From NCBI GenBank assembly GCA_013368445.1, contig JAACJO010000046.1, positions 1-64,000 on the forward strand: 64,000 nt of DNA, given 5' to 3'. Shown here in pieces: positions 24,075-34,680 of this stretch (its first letter is position 1; every line of letters starts with the position of its first letter). The translations under genes and the position numbers were made by a program. Origin of the DNA: Leucocoprinus leucothites. Taxonomy: Eukaryota > Basidiomycota > Agaricomycetes > Agaricales > Agaricaceae. Below the pieces are notes generated by a model. It saw only the letters and a list, made by a program, of their open reading frames with translations, ran no database searches and was not told where the DNA came from.

Positions 24075-26025
24075 ATGGCTACTCAAACTTATGACATACC
24101 ATTAGCAGACTACATCACTGACCTCAAGAGCACCCAAGTAAATGATTACATGTTCAGTGAGTTTACTCAGGGCCACCACAAAGCTAGGCTTACAAATTTT
24201 CACCAGCTGTTCTAGTCACAGTCCTTGCATATGACACCATTTACCTGATTCCCCAAGAGGTTGGACTTGAACCTCATAACAATATTTCCTAACACTTATT
24301 TCCACTTCACAGATCAAGTACATCCACAGGTCTGTGATTGTGATTCAGATGCACAGTAGTTATTAATATCTGGGGGACTAGTCATACATGGTCACGAACA
24401 CAAATTATCTATCTCACCATCCGCCTCTCTATCTGGTATGTTGTAATGTGAGTGTATTGCATGTTTTTGAATAAACAAAAATACTGATTATTGGAAGATT
24501 ATAGTATTGAATTCTATAGTGAGTCAAAATTGCACTTGGCTGAAATGTAGCCCAAAATTGCATCAACAGCATCCAACAATACCTTCTTGTCAAAGCAAGT
24601 AAGCCCTCTCATCTAATTCTTGTATTACCTCTTTGTTGATATATTTCTTAATGCCACAGTGGTATGATTTGCACTTATGAATTATCCAGGCTATACTAAT
24701 TCATCTCATGTTTTCTAAATCCAAATTCACTGGCAGGTGCATTATTGGGTTTTCAATTGTTGAATCAATGTAAGTATAGGGTCTGTTTTCCCTACTAACA
24801 CTAAATGCCCTAGTAAGTATTGGCCAAGTACTGCTTCCAGTCACAATCAAGATATTGCTTGTTTTACGCCTTAAAGCTGCTTGGAACAATAATAAAGCTG
24901 GTAAGCAGTGGTCTATTTGACCCATTGTCTTGACTTATGCTTTTGTACACAAGTTTCTATAATACTTTGCATCCTCTTAGCAGGTCTGTATTCATCCATT
25001 TACTTTATATTACATTTTACTAATTTGGACTCACTAACTGTTAACCTCTGATTTTAGCTGAAGCCCTAGTATGTTTCATTTTTGATAATACCATTATATT
25101 TGGTCACTAAACTCCTTGTGTAGACTGGACTAGCCACAGCCATATTTTTTAGCTATTTTGATGCACAAGCTTTAAATGATAAATTTCCTCTTCATGGTTG
25201 TTGGATGAACAACCCTAGCTTGGTGCTGGTTAATATACAGCTAAGAGTTAATGGTGTCTTTGTGTATGTGTTGACCTACCTCATTTTAAACCATACTTTA
25301 TTAACATATGACTAGGGTGGTCCGAGGTGTTTCCACTTTTATAGAGACCCTCTTAACCCTTACTAGATTTGTTCTTGCATGCAAAGATATAAGACCCACT
25401 GGTTCCACAATCCATGAATGGCTATCACATATTCAAACCTTTACTCCTCTACTTTATGTATTCTATCGTGATGGAACACTTTTTTTTATTCTGTGAGTTG
25501 ATTGTGGTAGTTCTAACCTCAAAAGTTCCCACTAAATTTGCTGCAGGATCTTGAGTATGCTATTCATTTTCCTTGCAGTTGTGCAAATGACTAATATAGG
25601 GTGGCCAAGTTTTTACAGTTATAGAAGCTATGTACATGTTCAATCTACTACCCCCATCAGTTGCTACAGCTTTGGAAAGCATTGATTGGGCCATGTGAGT
25701 GCAATAGCTGTTTAGACATACCAAGATAATGATGTTATATATATCATTTGTCAGCTGGATTCTTCTATTTTACTATATTATTGTGAGTCTTGTATTCTAT
25801 CTTATTTAGCCATGAATGGCTCAAGATTGTAACTAGATGTCTCGGCTTATGATCAACCTGCAAAAGGCAAGCTCCAATCTTAATGAGAGCCTACTTTCCA
25901 GGCCTATCCAGTCAACATTGCAGTTCCATCATTCAGAAACTCATACTGGAGAAGAATCCTCTGATTTAGAGGAGCCTAATGGCATACATGAAATGCGCAG
26001 GAACAGGGACAATGGAGGAGTTTGA
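24075..26025 (+). CDS. DUF6533-like membrane protein, copy 3 (status uncertain)
   Basis: Starts MATQTYDIPLADYITDLKST, followed after a GTGAGT intron by VLVTVLAYDTIYLIPQE. Further exon-like pieces: TWSRTQIIYLTIRLSIWYVV (about 24385-24450), LLPVTIKILLVLRLKAAWNNN (about 24825-24900, in two parts), FIETLLTLTRF (about 25340-25370) and TPLLYVFYRDGTLFFIL (about 25440-25490). The C-terminal part extends to 26025. The fold is a multi-pass membrane protein of the DUF6533 type. I could not join the exon around 24310-24380 without a stop, so it may already be decayed. CpG is scarce here compared with copies 1 and 2. It provides the empty-site allele for the transposon in copy 4. Confidence 0.4.
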
Positions 26026-26428
26026 AAAGGTCTTAAATAGTTGCCTCCTTCTTTTAAAGGATTGGGATAGTTGACTGTTGTAGAGAAGTTAGTTATGTTT
26101 AACTGATGCTCTCCTTTCTTTGGGCCGCAAGCCTGAGCATTGAGGTGTGTATGGGTGGTTATTGACTACGTGATGAGCCAAACCGAGAGGCAGACTTGAG
26201 AGTGGCTCTTGAGGCATGCCGCATCTCAAAATTACAGAAACGAGGTGCATTAAATCACGCCAACCCATGAGACCACCAGCGTGTCGGAGTTTGAAACCGA
26301 GTGCGGTGTGAGCTTACGTCTTGAGAAACCGACAAACCTTATTCCCTCCCCTTCACACACAACTCCTCCGAACGGACCTCACAAGCGAACGCACACTGGT
26401 TTCAACCTTTGTGTCTAACCATTGACGA
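26026..26428. other. Intergenic, duplicated at 61641-61995
   Basis: No gene seen. Upstream flank of the MFS transporter; similar to the sequence upstream of the MFS exon 1 relic at 61996. Confidence 0.5.
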
Positions 26429-28904
26429 ATGTCTGACCCCTCGCGGCCAGGTTTAAATCCCTCGGGCAGCCAGAAACCGCGAGTAAGCCAAGCAGCGGTG
26501 AAAATACCCAAGGAGCACGGCGGCCGTTCCGTTGTACCACGGAGCCGCTTTAGCTCTCTCGTCATTGTCCTTGTCGCAACACTCAGCATGGTTGTCGATG
26601 TATGTTGAGCTCATTCCAGTGCTATGAAGCTCCGTGACTAAAATACCTGATGCTAGCTCTCTCGTATCCCCTTCAGATCGGCAATAGTACATCAGTGTCT
26701 ATCTCACTCCCAACAATTGGGAAAGAGCTCAACACTGACCCCTCGTTACTAAAGTGGGTTTCGTCTGCTTACCCATTGAGTTCGGTGAGGAGGCGTGCTT
26801 TCTTTCTCTGCAGTGCAGCCGTGTGGTACTGACGAAGTGTTCATGTGCTCACTCATTGTTCTGCTCGCCTGTTTCTGTATGGGTCTTTGCATACCTACGC
26901 TTCCTCATGACTCTTGTCGGACCTCGGACAAATATGTAGGGGTGCTTGCTGCTGGTGTGTGGACGGCTAGCGGATCTGTATGGCAGGAAGAAGGCTTACT
27001 TGGTCGGGACTGTGATGGTCGCTGCCTTCACTGTTGGATGTGGTTTTTCCAATAGTGCGTCTGTCTCTATAATGTCTGTTTGAACACTTTGATTGTCTTA
27101 CACCTCAACCCCATCGCCTCCTGAATCCAGACGTACTCACACTCATCATCCTTCGAGGCATGCAAGGCATTGGCGCAGCTGCCACCATTCCTGCTTCCGT
27201 GCGTACATAATCGCGACGCCATTTGAACACGTCATGTTCACGCCATTACTGTATTTTCTTCCCTTGATGGTTCGATTCTGGTCGATGTTTAGCTGGGTAT
27301 TCTTGCACATGCCTTCCCACCATCACGAGCCAGGACTCTAGCGTTCGCCACGTTCTCCGCTGGAGCACCCGTCGGTGCAGTATTTGGAAATACGATGGGA
27401 GGCCTCTTGACCGAGAAGACTACGTACGTGGAGTCTCATTCTGCTTGTCTTGAATTCATCTCGTTTTATTCAATAGTTAATTGTACCTCTTAGGCCAACC
27501 TGGCGATCGACGTTTTTTCTATTTGCTGGAGTCAACATCATATGTTTTGTCGGAGGTGCTTTCTCCATCGAACGGGATAGCCCAAATACTGTGGAAGATA
27601 GACGGGTGGATTGGGTTGGCGCATTCATGATTACCGCTGCGCTAGTGCTGATCCTGTTTGTGCTGGGAGAGGGACAGACAGCACCAATTGGGTGGTCTAC
27701 GGGGTGTATGTCTCTTGCTCGGTCGGACCCCTTCCTCCTCAGAAGAGTCGGCCTTTGAAATGACTTACTAATGTCTATAATATGACCCTGTCATCACAGA
27801 TATCATTGCGCTTCTCATCGTTGGCGTTTTCTTAGTCGGCGTTTTCGTCTGGTGGGAATGGTACCTCGAGAAAGCGCAAAATTGGCGACTAGCTACACGT
27901 GAAGTCAGGATGAGTGATGTCAGTAACGAGTCGGCCGAGAAGCGAAGGCGGCACGACCTAGCTGAATGGTGGAATGATAGGCTTCCACCTCCGATTATGA
28001 AAATTTCGCTATGGCGGAGAGCGAACGGACGGTTTTCTGCAGTCATGGTTATCGTGTTCTTTACATGGTCGGCGTTCGTTGGCTGGACGTTCTGGGTTCA
28101 GGTGAGATCACTTCGATTTCGGTCAGAATCCTCGTTGTTAATCAAGGATTTATTGCCTATATAGCTCTATTATCAGAATTACGCAAACCTCGAGCCGCTC
28201 GAGGTGGTCGTCCGTCTGCTGCCGATGTTCTTCACTGGGGTCCTGTGTAACATGTTTGTGGGCATCATGGCTGCTCGCATACCGATGATCACCATAACAA
28301 GTACGTCCCTTCATCTGTACCCCAGTCCTTTCCTTCCTAACCTTTGGATGCGATTTTTAGCCATAGGCACGCTAGGAACGGCGAGTGCGAGTCTTCTCTT
28401 TGCACTAATCGACCCAAATGTCACATACTGGGCATTTGGTTTTCCTGCGGTGCTTCTCTCAGTTGTCGGCCCGGATTTCGTTTTCTCGGCGGGTACACTG
28501 TATATTGCCAAGATATCACTACCGCACGAACAGAGTCTTTCAGGAGCGTTGTTCCAGACTATGACGCAGGTATGCCCTCGAATCGTCTCAGGTGATCCTG
28601 CAGCTTACGCATGTACTCCTAGATCGGCACATCAGCGGGCGTGACTGTATCAACGGTCGTTTTTGAACACGTATCTTCAAACTTGAGAACAGGGGAAGAT
28701 AACATCCGCAGCTACAGATCGGCACAGTGGACGTGCTGTGCGTTTGCTGTGTTTGCTTCTCTCCTTTCGCTCCTAGTGTTCCGAGGAGTCGGTGTCCCGG
28801 GACGCGGGGAGCGTTCGGCTCCTCCACAGCCGGACGACGAAAGGCCGCCACGAAACGAAGAAACTGCAGAGGAGAAGATTGGCAGTGGTAGTGGGGAAGC
28901 ATGA
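26429..28904 (+). CDS. MFS transporter, DHA2-like (14-TM drug:H+ antiporter type)
   Basis: Plasma-membrane proton antiporter, probably exporting toxic compounds; the substrate is unknown. Ten exons: 26429-26599, 26677-26784, 26940-27054, 27131-27198, 27293-27423, 27494-27705, 27800-28101, 28165-28300, 28361-28569 and 28623-28904, all in matching phase, about 580 residues. Visible features: a hydrophilic N-terminus, first helix VIVLVATLSMVVD, MFS motif A as GRLADLYGRKKA, LRGMQGIGAAATIPAS, TWRSTFFLFAGVN, a hydrophilic loop around LEKAQNWRLATREV, and the late helices LLPMFFTGVLCNMF and FAVFASLLSLLVF. The tail is charged (ETAEEKIGSGSGEA). Partial, damaged copies lie at 34437-34680, 53491-55379 and 61996-62165. 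Confidence 0.88.
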
Positions 28905-31900
28905 CGGCTGAGAGCGTGTGGTTCGTACCTGTGGTGTCTAGACATTTCCCTACCACAATGTTTACATCGAGGCCACTCCATGAAACCTCTGGGTTTTGAA
29001 ATAGGAAACTCTATCTATTGATAGAGGAGATTGGTGCTCAGCGCCCCGTGATGGGCACCTTCGGTAGCCAGTGGTGAATCTCGTACTTCATATCCCCGTT
29101 CATCTTCGGGGTAACGCCAACCCATGCCCATAACCACTTCGTCTGGACAAACTTGCTGTCCTCAAATGGGAGTCTTTTGGTGGATACATCAATATCAAAA
29201 AGTAGTACAGAGTCCACGGAAGCAAAACCAACTGCAAGCCTCCGTACAAGGCTGCGCCGGGATGGTAGTGCATACATCTGCCGACTTGCGGAGATGAATC
29301 AAGCTGGGCGTCACCTGCACCTGCTACGGCATAGTACCGTTTACGTGCGAGTTTGACTGGGAGTACTGTGGGATGATTTAGTGACCGTGTGACATGCACG
29401 CGTCGGAAGTTGAAACTTCTTTCATTCCACCTGTAGTAATGCTTGGGCCTTACTGCCTCCTCGTCCTTCTCGCCTCTCTGTAGAGCCTGAAGCCTCTTTC
29501 CTTCTCATTCTTACGCCATATACCAGTAGATCCTCGCTTGTTCTCGCTCACCTGCTCTCTTCGATCTCTACGTCGCTGGATCCACCAGTCCCACAATCTT
29601 CTTCGCCCCATGGTCCTCAGTATCTGCCAACGTCGACCTCGGTCTTGTACTTCTGCTTTTTCCAGCAGTATCAACACGAGACATCAATCGTTGAGCGCTA
29701 GAATCGATATGGGCGCTTGAGGGTGCTATGCAGGTGACAAACGAAGCTCTGCAATTCCTCCTCTCCGTTCACCGATCTTGTCTCCACATCACTAAACCAA
29801 ACATCCTCCCTGGCAATCCCTTCCAACGCCAAGAAACTCGAGACTTGCATCTCCAGCCGGGGCGATCGTTCAGTCGGAATTTGACTTCGATCCGCCTATG
29901 TACACAGTGGAAGAGAGGTTTGTTCATGATTTAATTGTCTCTCTCTAACTATACTAACACCATTTACTTTCATCTGCTTCACAGCCTCTCATGCACGGTC
30001 GTGGTAGCAATTATCCTTCACCATTCTTACCTTCGCACGTCAGCCTCTTTCATGTCCAACTGCCACCCGGAAAGTTAACTGACCTGAATACTCCTTTTCT
30101 TCTCGCGCATGGTAGAACTGGTACCGCTCTTTGGCGGCTTGATGCTAAACTTCAACTCGAGGCCGTACACCCCAGGTTTCTCTCCCCCCCCCCATGCCTT
30201 CTTGGCCCGCTTTTTCGCTCGTGAGAGCAGAACCTGAAAAATAAATCAGAACGACCCATTACACTCACGTAGGTACGCATCTCTTCTTTGTCTTGTTCAG
30301 ACATGGTAATATTAATTGCTCGTCTCCTTTTCTCCTGACTCCGCCTCTGCAGGCACAACACCACCACAATAGGCGTTTCAGCAGTCCTTCACCATTGAAC
30401 TTCATGCGGAATTCTCCAACATTCCCTTGTGAAAATCTCCCTAGTGCAAAGTGAATGAACTCCGTTGGATCGATCTCTACACGTTCAACGAGAACTGGAA
30501 TTACAGGCTCCCGCTGCCGTCAAACACCTACGTAGGGTAACTCAATTTCTCTAGATAAGGAGTGTTGAGTTTGAGTAAAATGACACAGGATATGAGGGTT
30601 GAATGAGGAGCTTCAAGAGTCATGACGTTGTTTCCACTGGTACTTCCTCCTTTATTTTCGCCTTCGCCTCTTAACTCACCCTGTTTGAAAGGAGCTTCTT
30701 CCGCAGTTTTCGATTCCAGGTCTATATAGATGGCGAGCCTGGGTACCCACCCATGTCGCCGTTTATCTGCATCACCTTCTATCGTCGTGCAACATATTTT
30801 CCATTTACCGTCTCCTACCAAAAATACAGGATTCACTACTACCTACCCCTATCGTTTGCTCGTCTTCGTGTCTTCGTCACACGTCAGTTGACCTTATCCC
30901 GAGCTGCCACCTATGATAATTTCGCTTGTGCCGAAACAGAGCTGCTGTGGTTCCTTTTCCTTTTGTTCCTAGCATCTCGCCGACATAGTGATTATAGTTT
31001 GATCTGAGGCTTTGGGTGCCTCCACGTTTGCGGGATGGAAGGATTTTGTCGCAGCTTTAGCCTTTACAGAGGGGCGGAATGTCGACCTAAGTGACGACCG
31101 AGATCCCGGTATGACCTTGGACTGGGGACGGGTCGGTCGTATTAGTAACCCCCACCACTGCAAGTCACATAGATGTTCTTACCTGGAATACTCATTTTCA
31201 TTCGCGTACGTCCTTATCAGCACGTATTCTCGGGATCTCAAAATCACGCTATGAGTCGCTACATCTGTCCCTATCTAGGTAGCTCAATCCTGGGATTCAG
31301 GACGACCGATGAAACACGTCGAGGGATTCCAACTCCCGATTATCTTGATCATGCACGAAAGGTTATAGCGCAAATGTAAAATTACTCTAAGCCTCGTATT
31401 TTGTGGTATCGTTTTGGGTCGCAGAGGCCTTCCTACAGTATTTTTGGAAGCTTAGTGGTGTCTTGAGAAGGTGAAGGCCGTGCGGCTTCAGTGCAACTGC
31501 GATGCTTTCGGAGTCTGTGATCGAAGGCCTGGCGAATTCGACGAGTCATGGCTCTGCTGGAGGCTCCTGGGTGGCAATGGTGGCAAAAATGGTACATACT
31601 AATTCAACCTCCCCGTTTGTGTGTAGTTATGATTTAATCCATGTATGTAGACTTCTCAAGAACCTTCAATCGGCCAAATATATCGAGCAGATATCTGATG
31701 GAATAATATGGACGATCGCTAACTCGAGCGCCGCAACAAAAAAGAGGAGCCCATGTGCGCATGAGCAATACAGTCCCCGAGGCCCCCAGAGATCACCCAT
31801 ACCAAGTTTAAGTCTGAGCGCAACTGGACTAAGTATATATCTCGATTCGCCTGCAAATACAGCATAGATGAACCCTCTAAGACAGGAACCTTTGTCCTTT

Positions 31901-32164
31901 GGGGATCAAGGCTACGAGTAGAGTTATAGAAAAGACCTTGCGCGGTATAATTTGGCGCCAATGTTTGATCGTGGCTACAAGGCCTACTTTGCTCTGTGAG
32001 GCATGTAAGTACTGATTTAACAACAGTCAGATGTGGGAGCTCACGTACAGATAGCTGAGATCTCGGATACTTCCGCTAATATCTTCCATTTTCCCTGCCA
32101 TGTCGAGCACATAACGCAAGACTCAGGCTTCTCCTGTGCCACAGTGCACTAATCACGAATATAC
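28905..32164. repeat. Tandem-array unit A: unrecognised decayed gene pieces
   Basis: Sequence shared with units B (34681-37821), C (51737-53490) and D (55380-56447). Recurrent elements include a pyrimidine-rich stretch followed by a DLYVA reading (about 29555), a DLYTFNENWNYRLPLP reading near 30470, GWKDFVAALAFTEGRNVDL near 31020-31085 (split by no intron), and a short terminal reading ending YLDHARKVIAQM at 31377. Units B-D carry frameshifts relative to A at several of these. The protein-level similarity shows that a gene or genes once existed; I could not assemble one or recognise a family. Confidence 0.45.
29038..29230 (-). pseudogene. Minus-strand coding relic in unit A
   Basis: Reads LPFEDSKFVQTKWLWAWVG and ends EIHHWLPKVPITGR-stop. 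Unit D (about 55560-55690) has the same stretch with frameshifts (EFVQTKANIGWRD). No complete gene or family could be identified. Confidence 0.25.
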
Positions 32165-32181
32165 GACCGATAATATCGGTC
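32165..32181. promoter_or_regulatory. 17-bp palindrome upstream of the 168-residue gene
   Basis: GACCGATA-A-TATCGGTC has perfect 8-bp arms about 75 bases upstream of the TATA box. The duplicate promoter at 37822-37838 has the same arms with only the central base changed. This suggests a dimeric regulator site. Confidence 0.4.
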
Positions 32182-32255
32182 AGGACTCAATCTCTAGTAC
32201 TGAAGTTCGTCAGGAAAAGCAAGTCCAACAATGGGGCAGGTGCAGACAGGAAACG

Positions 32256-32263
32256 TATATAAA
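32256..32263 (+). promoter_or_regulatory. TATA box of the 168-residue gene
   Basis: TATATAAA lies 80 bases before the ATG at 32343. The duplicate near 37910 keeps ATATATAA at the same place. Confidence 0.5.
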
Positions 32264-32342
32264 CCTGTCCTCGTACCACGTACCATCCTTACCTCCATCC
32301 ACACGCTTACATCTCTACCTACAAGCATTCGTCTCTGTCAAC

Positions 32343-32957
32343 ATGTCCGGCTTTGCCCCTTTCAACACCAACATCGAACGTGCTATCAAGAACGATGCAG
32401 GTGTGACAGTCCCTTTAACGTATCCAATAAACTACTGACACCCCGTTGCAGATGTCTTGAGTATGTTTTCGTAAGAGCTAATATTCGGCTCAATCATTGA
32501 ATCACACTCGCTTCCAGATTATCTCGCTGCGTTTGACGGCGGCCTCGTCGAAACCGTGAACGTCGAAGGTAAATCTGGCCCCGAAACTGTCTATCTTGTC
32601 AAAGAAGTCAGAGGAAATATCCAATTGTACAAGTTCGCTATTGGTCCCCTCGAGGCAGGTCACAGCTGTTCTTCGCCTCAATTTGATGTGCTGATTCAAG
32701 TCTTGCAGATCGTCATTACCTACGATTCAGTTACCACCGGCATTGTGCTCGAAGCCTTTGTCAATCTCCCCTTCCTGCCGACTATCTCCCTTGGCAAAGT
32801 CAGCGGTTCCCTCAAGGAGGGTATTGTTCTCAAGATTGGATACAAGGCTATCCTGAGTGGAGAGTTGAGCGTCAAACTCAAGGATGGACATGCATTCCTG
32901 GGCTACGGATTCACCGTCCTTGGCAAGACTTTCGGTGGAGAGGTTAAGATTTTCTGA
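32343..32957 (+). CDS. Hypothetical 168-residue protein with a 9-nt microexon
   Basis: Three exons: 32343-32400, 32452-32460 (nine bases) and 32518-32957, totalling 507 bases in frame. The protein starts MSGFAPFNTNIERAIKNDA and ends GKTFGGEVKIF. It has no signal peptide or membrane segment. It is rich in alternating hydrophobic residues and Gly (for example VVITYD-type strands, ISLGKVSGSLKEGIVLKIGY), which suggests a small beta-rich soluble fold. I do not recognise the family. A TATA box and palindrome precede it. The frameshifted duplicate at 38003-38616 is almost identical from about 32622 to 33128 but more diverged outside, which suggests recent gene conversion. Confidence 0.7.
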
Positions 32958-33509
32958 TTGGCAGCCTATACAATGTAGGAGCTCCAAACCAAGGCCTTGA
33001 TTGATTGATTCCTTTGTCTGAAACCACCTATGTTTACGAATAGACTCTGTCGTGTACTTGCTTGTGTATCCCCTGTATGATTGAATATCAGATAGCTGCA
33101 GCATTCTGTCCAACTTCACCTCGTGACACTCAACTGGTTCGCCTACACTGTCCAAGGATTTGTCCCTACCATGCTTCCAAAACAAGTTTACCTGCTCCTG
33201 GATTACGGACGTTATAACTATTCGCCCTAATATTTGCATTAGTGGCCAGTGTCCCGAATGTCCGTTGACCCAAACTAATATTCCCTTGTCTCAGAAAATC
33301 ACAGATTGTATTCGGCGTAAACACATGATTAACTGTTATGATTGTGAGTTGGAGAATAAAGCAATTGTAACGCGGGAGAATTAAAAGAGATGGGAAACGG
33401 CCATTTCAAGGCTTCGCTCTCGCCACCACCCGGAGCTTACCGAGGTGTAACTTCCTTCACCCAATCAATTGCCAGACTACTCTCGTCACAACCTTCATTT
33501 CACCCTTCG
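32958..33509. other. 3' flank of the 168-residue gene
   Basis: No gene seen. The first 170 bases are almost identical to 38617-38785 (end of the conversion tract); after that similarity to unit B drops. Confidence 0.5.
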
Positions 33510-34223
33510 CTATTTAGCCACTAACTCTCCCCGAGAGTTTGGATAGTATGAGACGCTATTAGACCAGTCGCATACTAAGTGGCTACGCCACTCGAAGTTC
33601 AGCCTGCCATCCACTGTTATCTTTTGATCGGCACTGAAGAGTTCACCTTCTGTTTCTGGTACAGACAAGCAAACGTATATTGTTAGGATACCTGTGATAC
33701 CTGGGGGCTGAAATGACCAAGTGATCTTCTTCCCTTCAGAAGCATCACAATCTGCATCAAAGATGAATTCGGCATCTGACCAGGTCGGTAACGTCATCAA
33801 GACGGAGCGTTGAGCTTAATCACTCTGGCATCCCATTAGAGAGGTTTTTTTGATTATCGAGCGAAACCTCAGAGCGTGGTGCCGGGGTCAGATCAACCAG
33901 GTTGATTTCCCGTAGGCAGACACTTGAATCAGATTGCGGAAGTTAAGAATATTGATGGTTCCATAAGGATTGTACCTCTTTCTCCGGTCTATACTAGGTA
34001 CTTGCCATGTATCAAACAATACCATGCTAAGTTGCTCCATTTTAGTGGCATATGGCCGAATACTGACCACCAAACTACGAGAGTAAAGTCTATGCTTTCG
34101 ATTTCGAAAGGGTAGTATTATTGTTGAGTTTCCCTCGAATGTGAGGCTGCTATACGGAGAACGACCTCCACTGGGAGCGAGCGGAGGGAGTTTGCAGGAG
34201 GACCGAGCTATACAGAGCCTCAT
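33510..34223 (-). CDS. Possible minus-strand gene, unrecognised
   Basis: Two reading frames are shared with a decayed copy at about 39110-39660. The upstream piece (34223-33888) includes RRKRYNPYGTINILNFRNL, matching RRMRYGPSGIIHIPKFRNL in unit B. The downstream piece (33800-33510) is a 96-residue frame with KKITWSFQPPGITGILTIYV. How the two pieces are spliced is not clear. Unit B has an internal deletion of roughly 75 bases in the second piece. No family recognised. Confidence 0.3.
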
Positions 34224-34436
34224 CGTATTCTAGGGACTGGGGAACTACTCGACCCCTACTAAGTACTATATACATCAGGAATATGCTTCTAGAGACGCCA
34301 TGTCAAAGGAGCGAGAATCTCGGTTGTAAGCCAGGTCCGAGGCTTACATCGAATTGTGATTAGTTTCATATTTCATTGGAAAAGCTTGGAATAGAATAAA
34401 TGTGTGAGCACTCCAAAGCATATAGGGATTCGAGAC
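34224..34436. other. Junction between array units A and B
   Basis: No gene. The array unit changes here from the minus-strand gene of unit A to the truncated MFS last exon of unit B. Confidence 0.4.
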
Positions 34437-34680
34437 TGGGATGCGTGTGACTGTATCGACAGCCGCTTTTGAACATGTATCTTCAAACTTGAGCAGAGGG
34501 GAGATAACCTTTGCAGCTACAGATCGGCACAGTGGATGTGTTGTGGATCTCACACTGTGTTTGCATCTCTCCTTTTGCTTGGGACTTGGGAGCTCTTGGT
34601 TTTTCTACCATCGGACAGTGAAAGAGTGTCACTAGCCGAAGAAATGGAAGAGGAGAAAGTGGGGGCAGTATAGGCTCGGG
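34437..34680 (+). pseudogene. MFS transporter last-exon fragment (unit B)
   Basis: Corresponds to exon 10 of the intact MFS gene (28623-28904). Only this exon is left, with no acceptor-side exons. It is net one base shorter than the intact gene near 34490-34510, which shifts the frame before the last transmembrane helix, and is further degraded towards the end. Confidence 0.75.

Noticed and set aside
29450..29677. Arg-rich 75-residue minus frame
   Set aside because: It is the antisense of the pyrimidine-rich stretch repeated in the array units; composition explains the frame.
32727..33239. 170-residue minus-strand open frame, also present at 38386-38814
   Set aside because: It is the antisense of exon 3 of the 168-residue gene; the plus frame has promoter, splice sites and a proper stop, and the minus frame has no recognisable protein.
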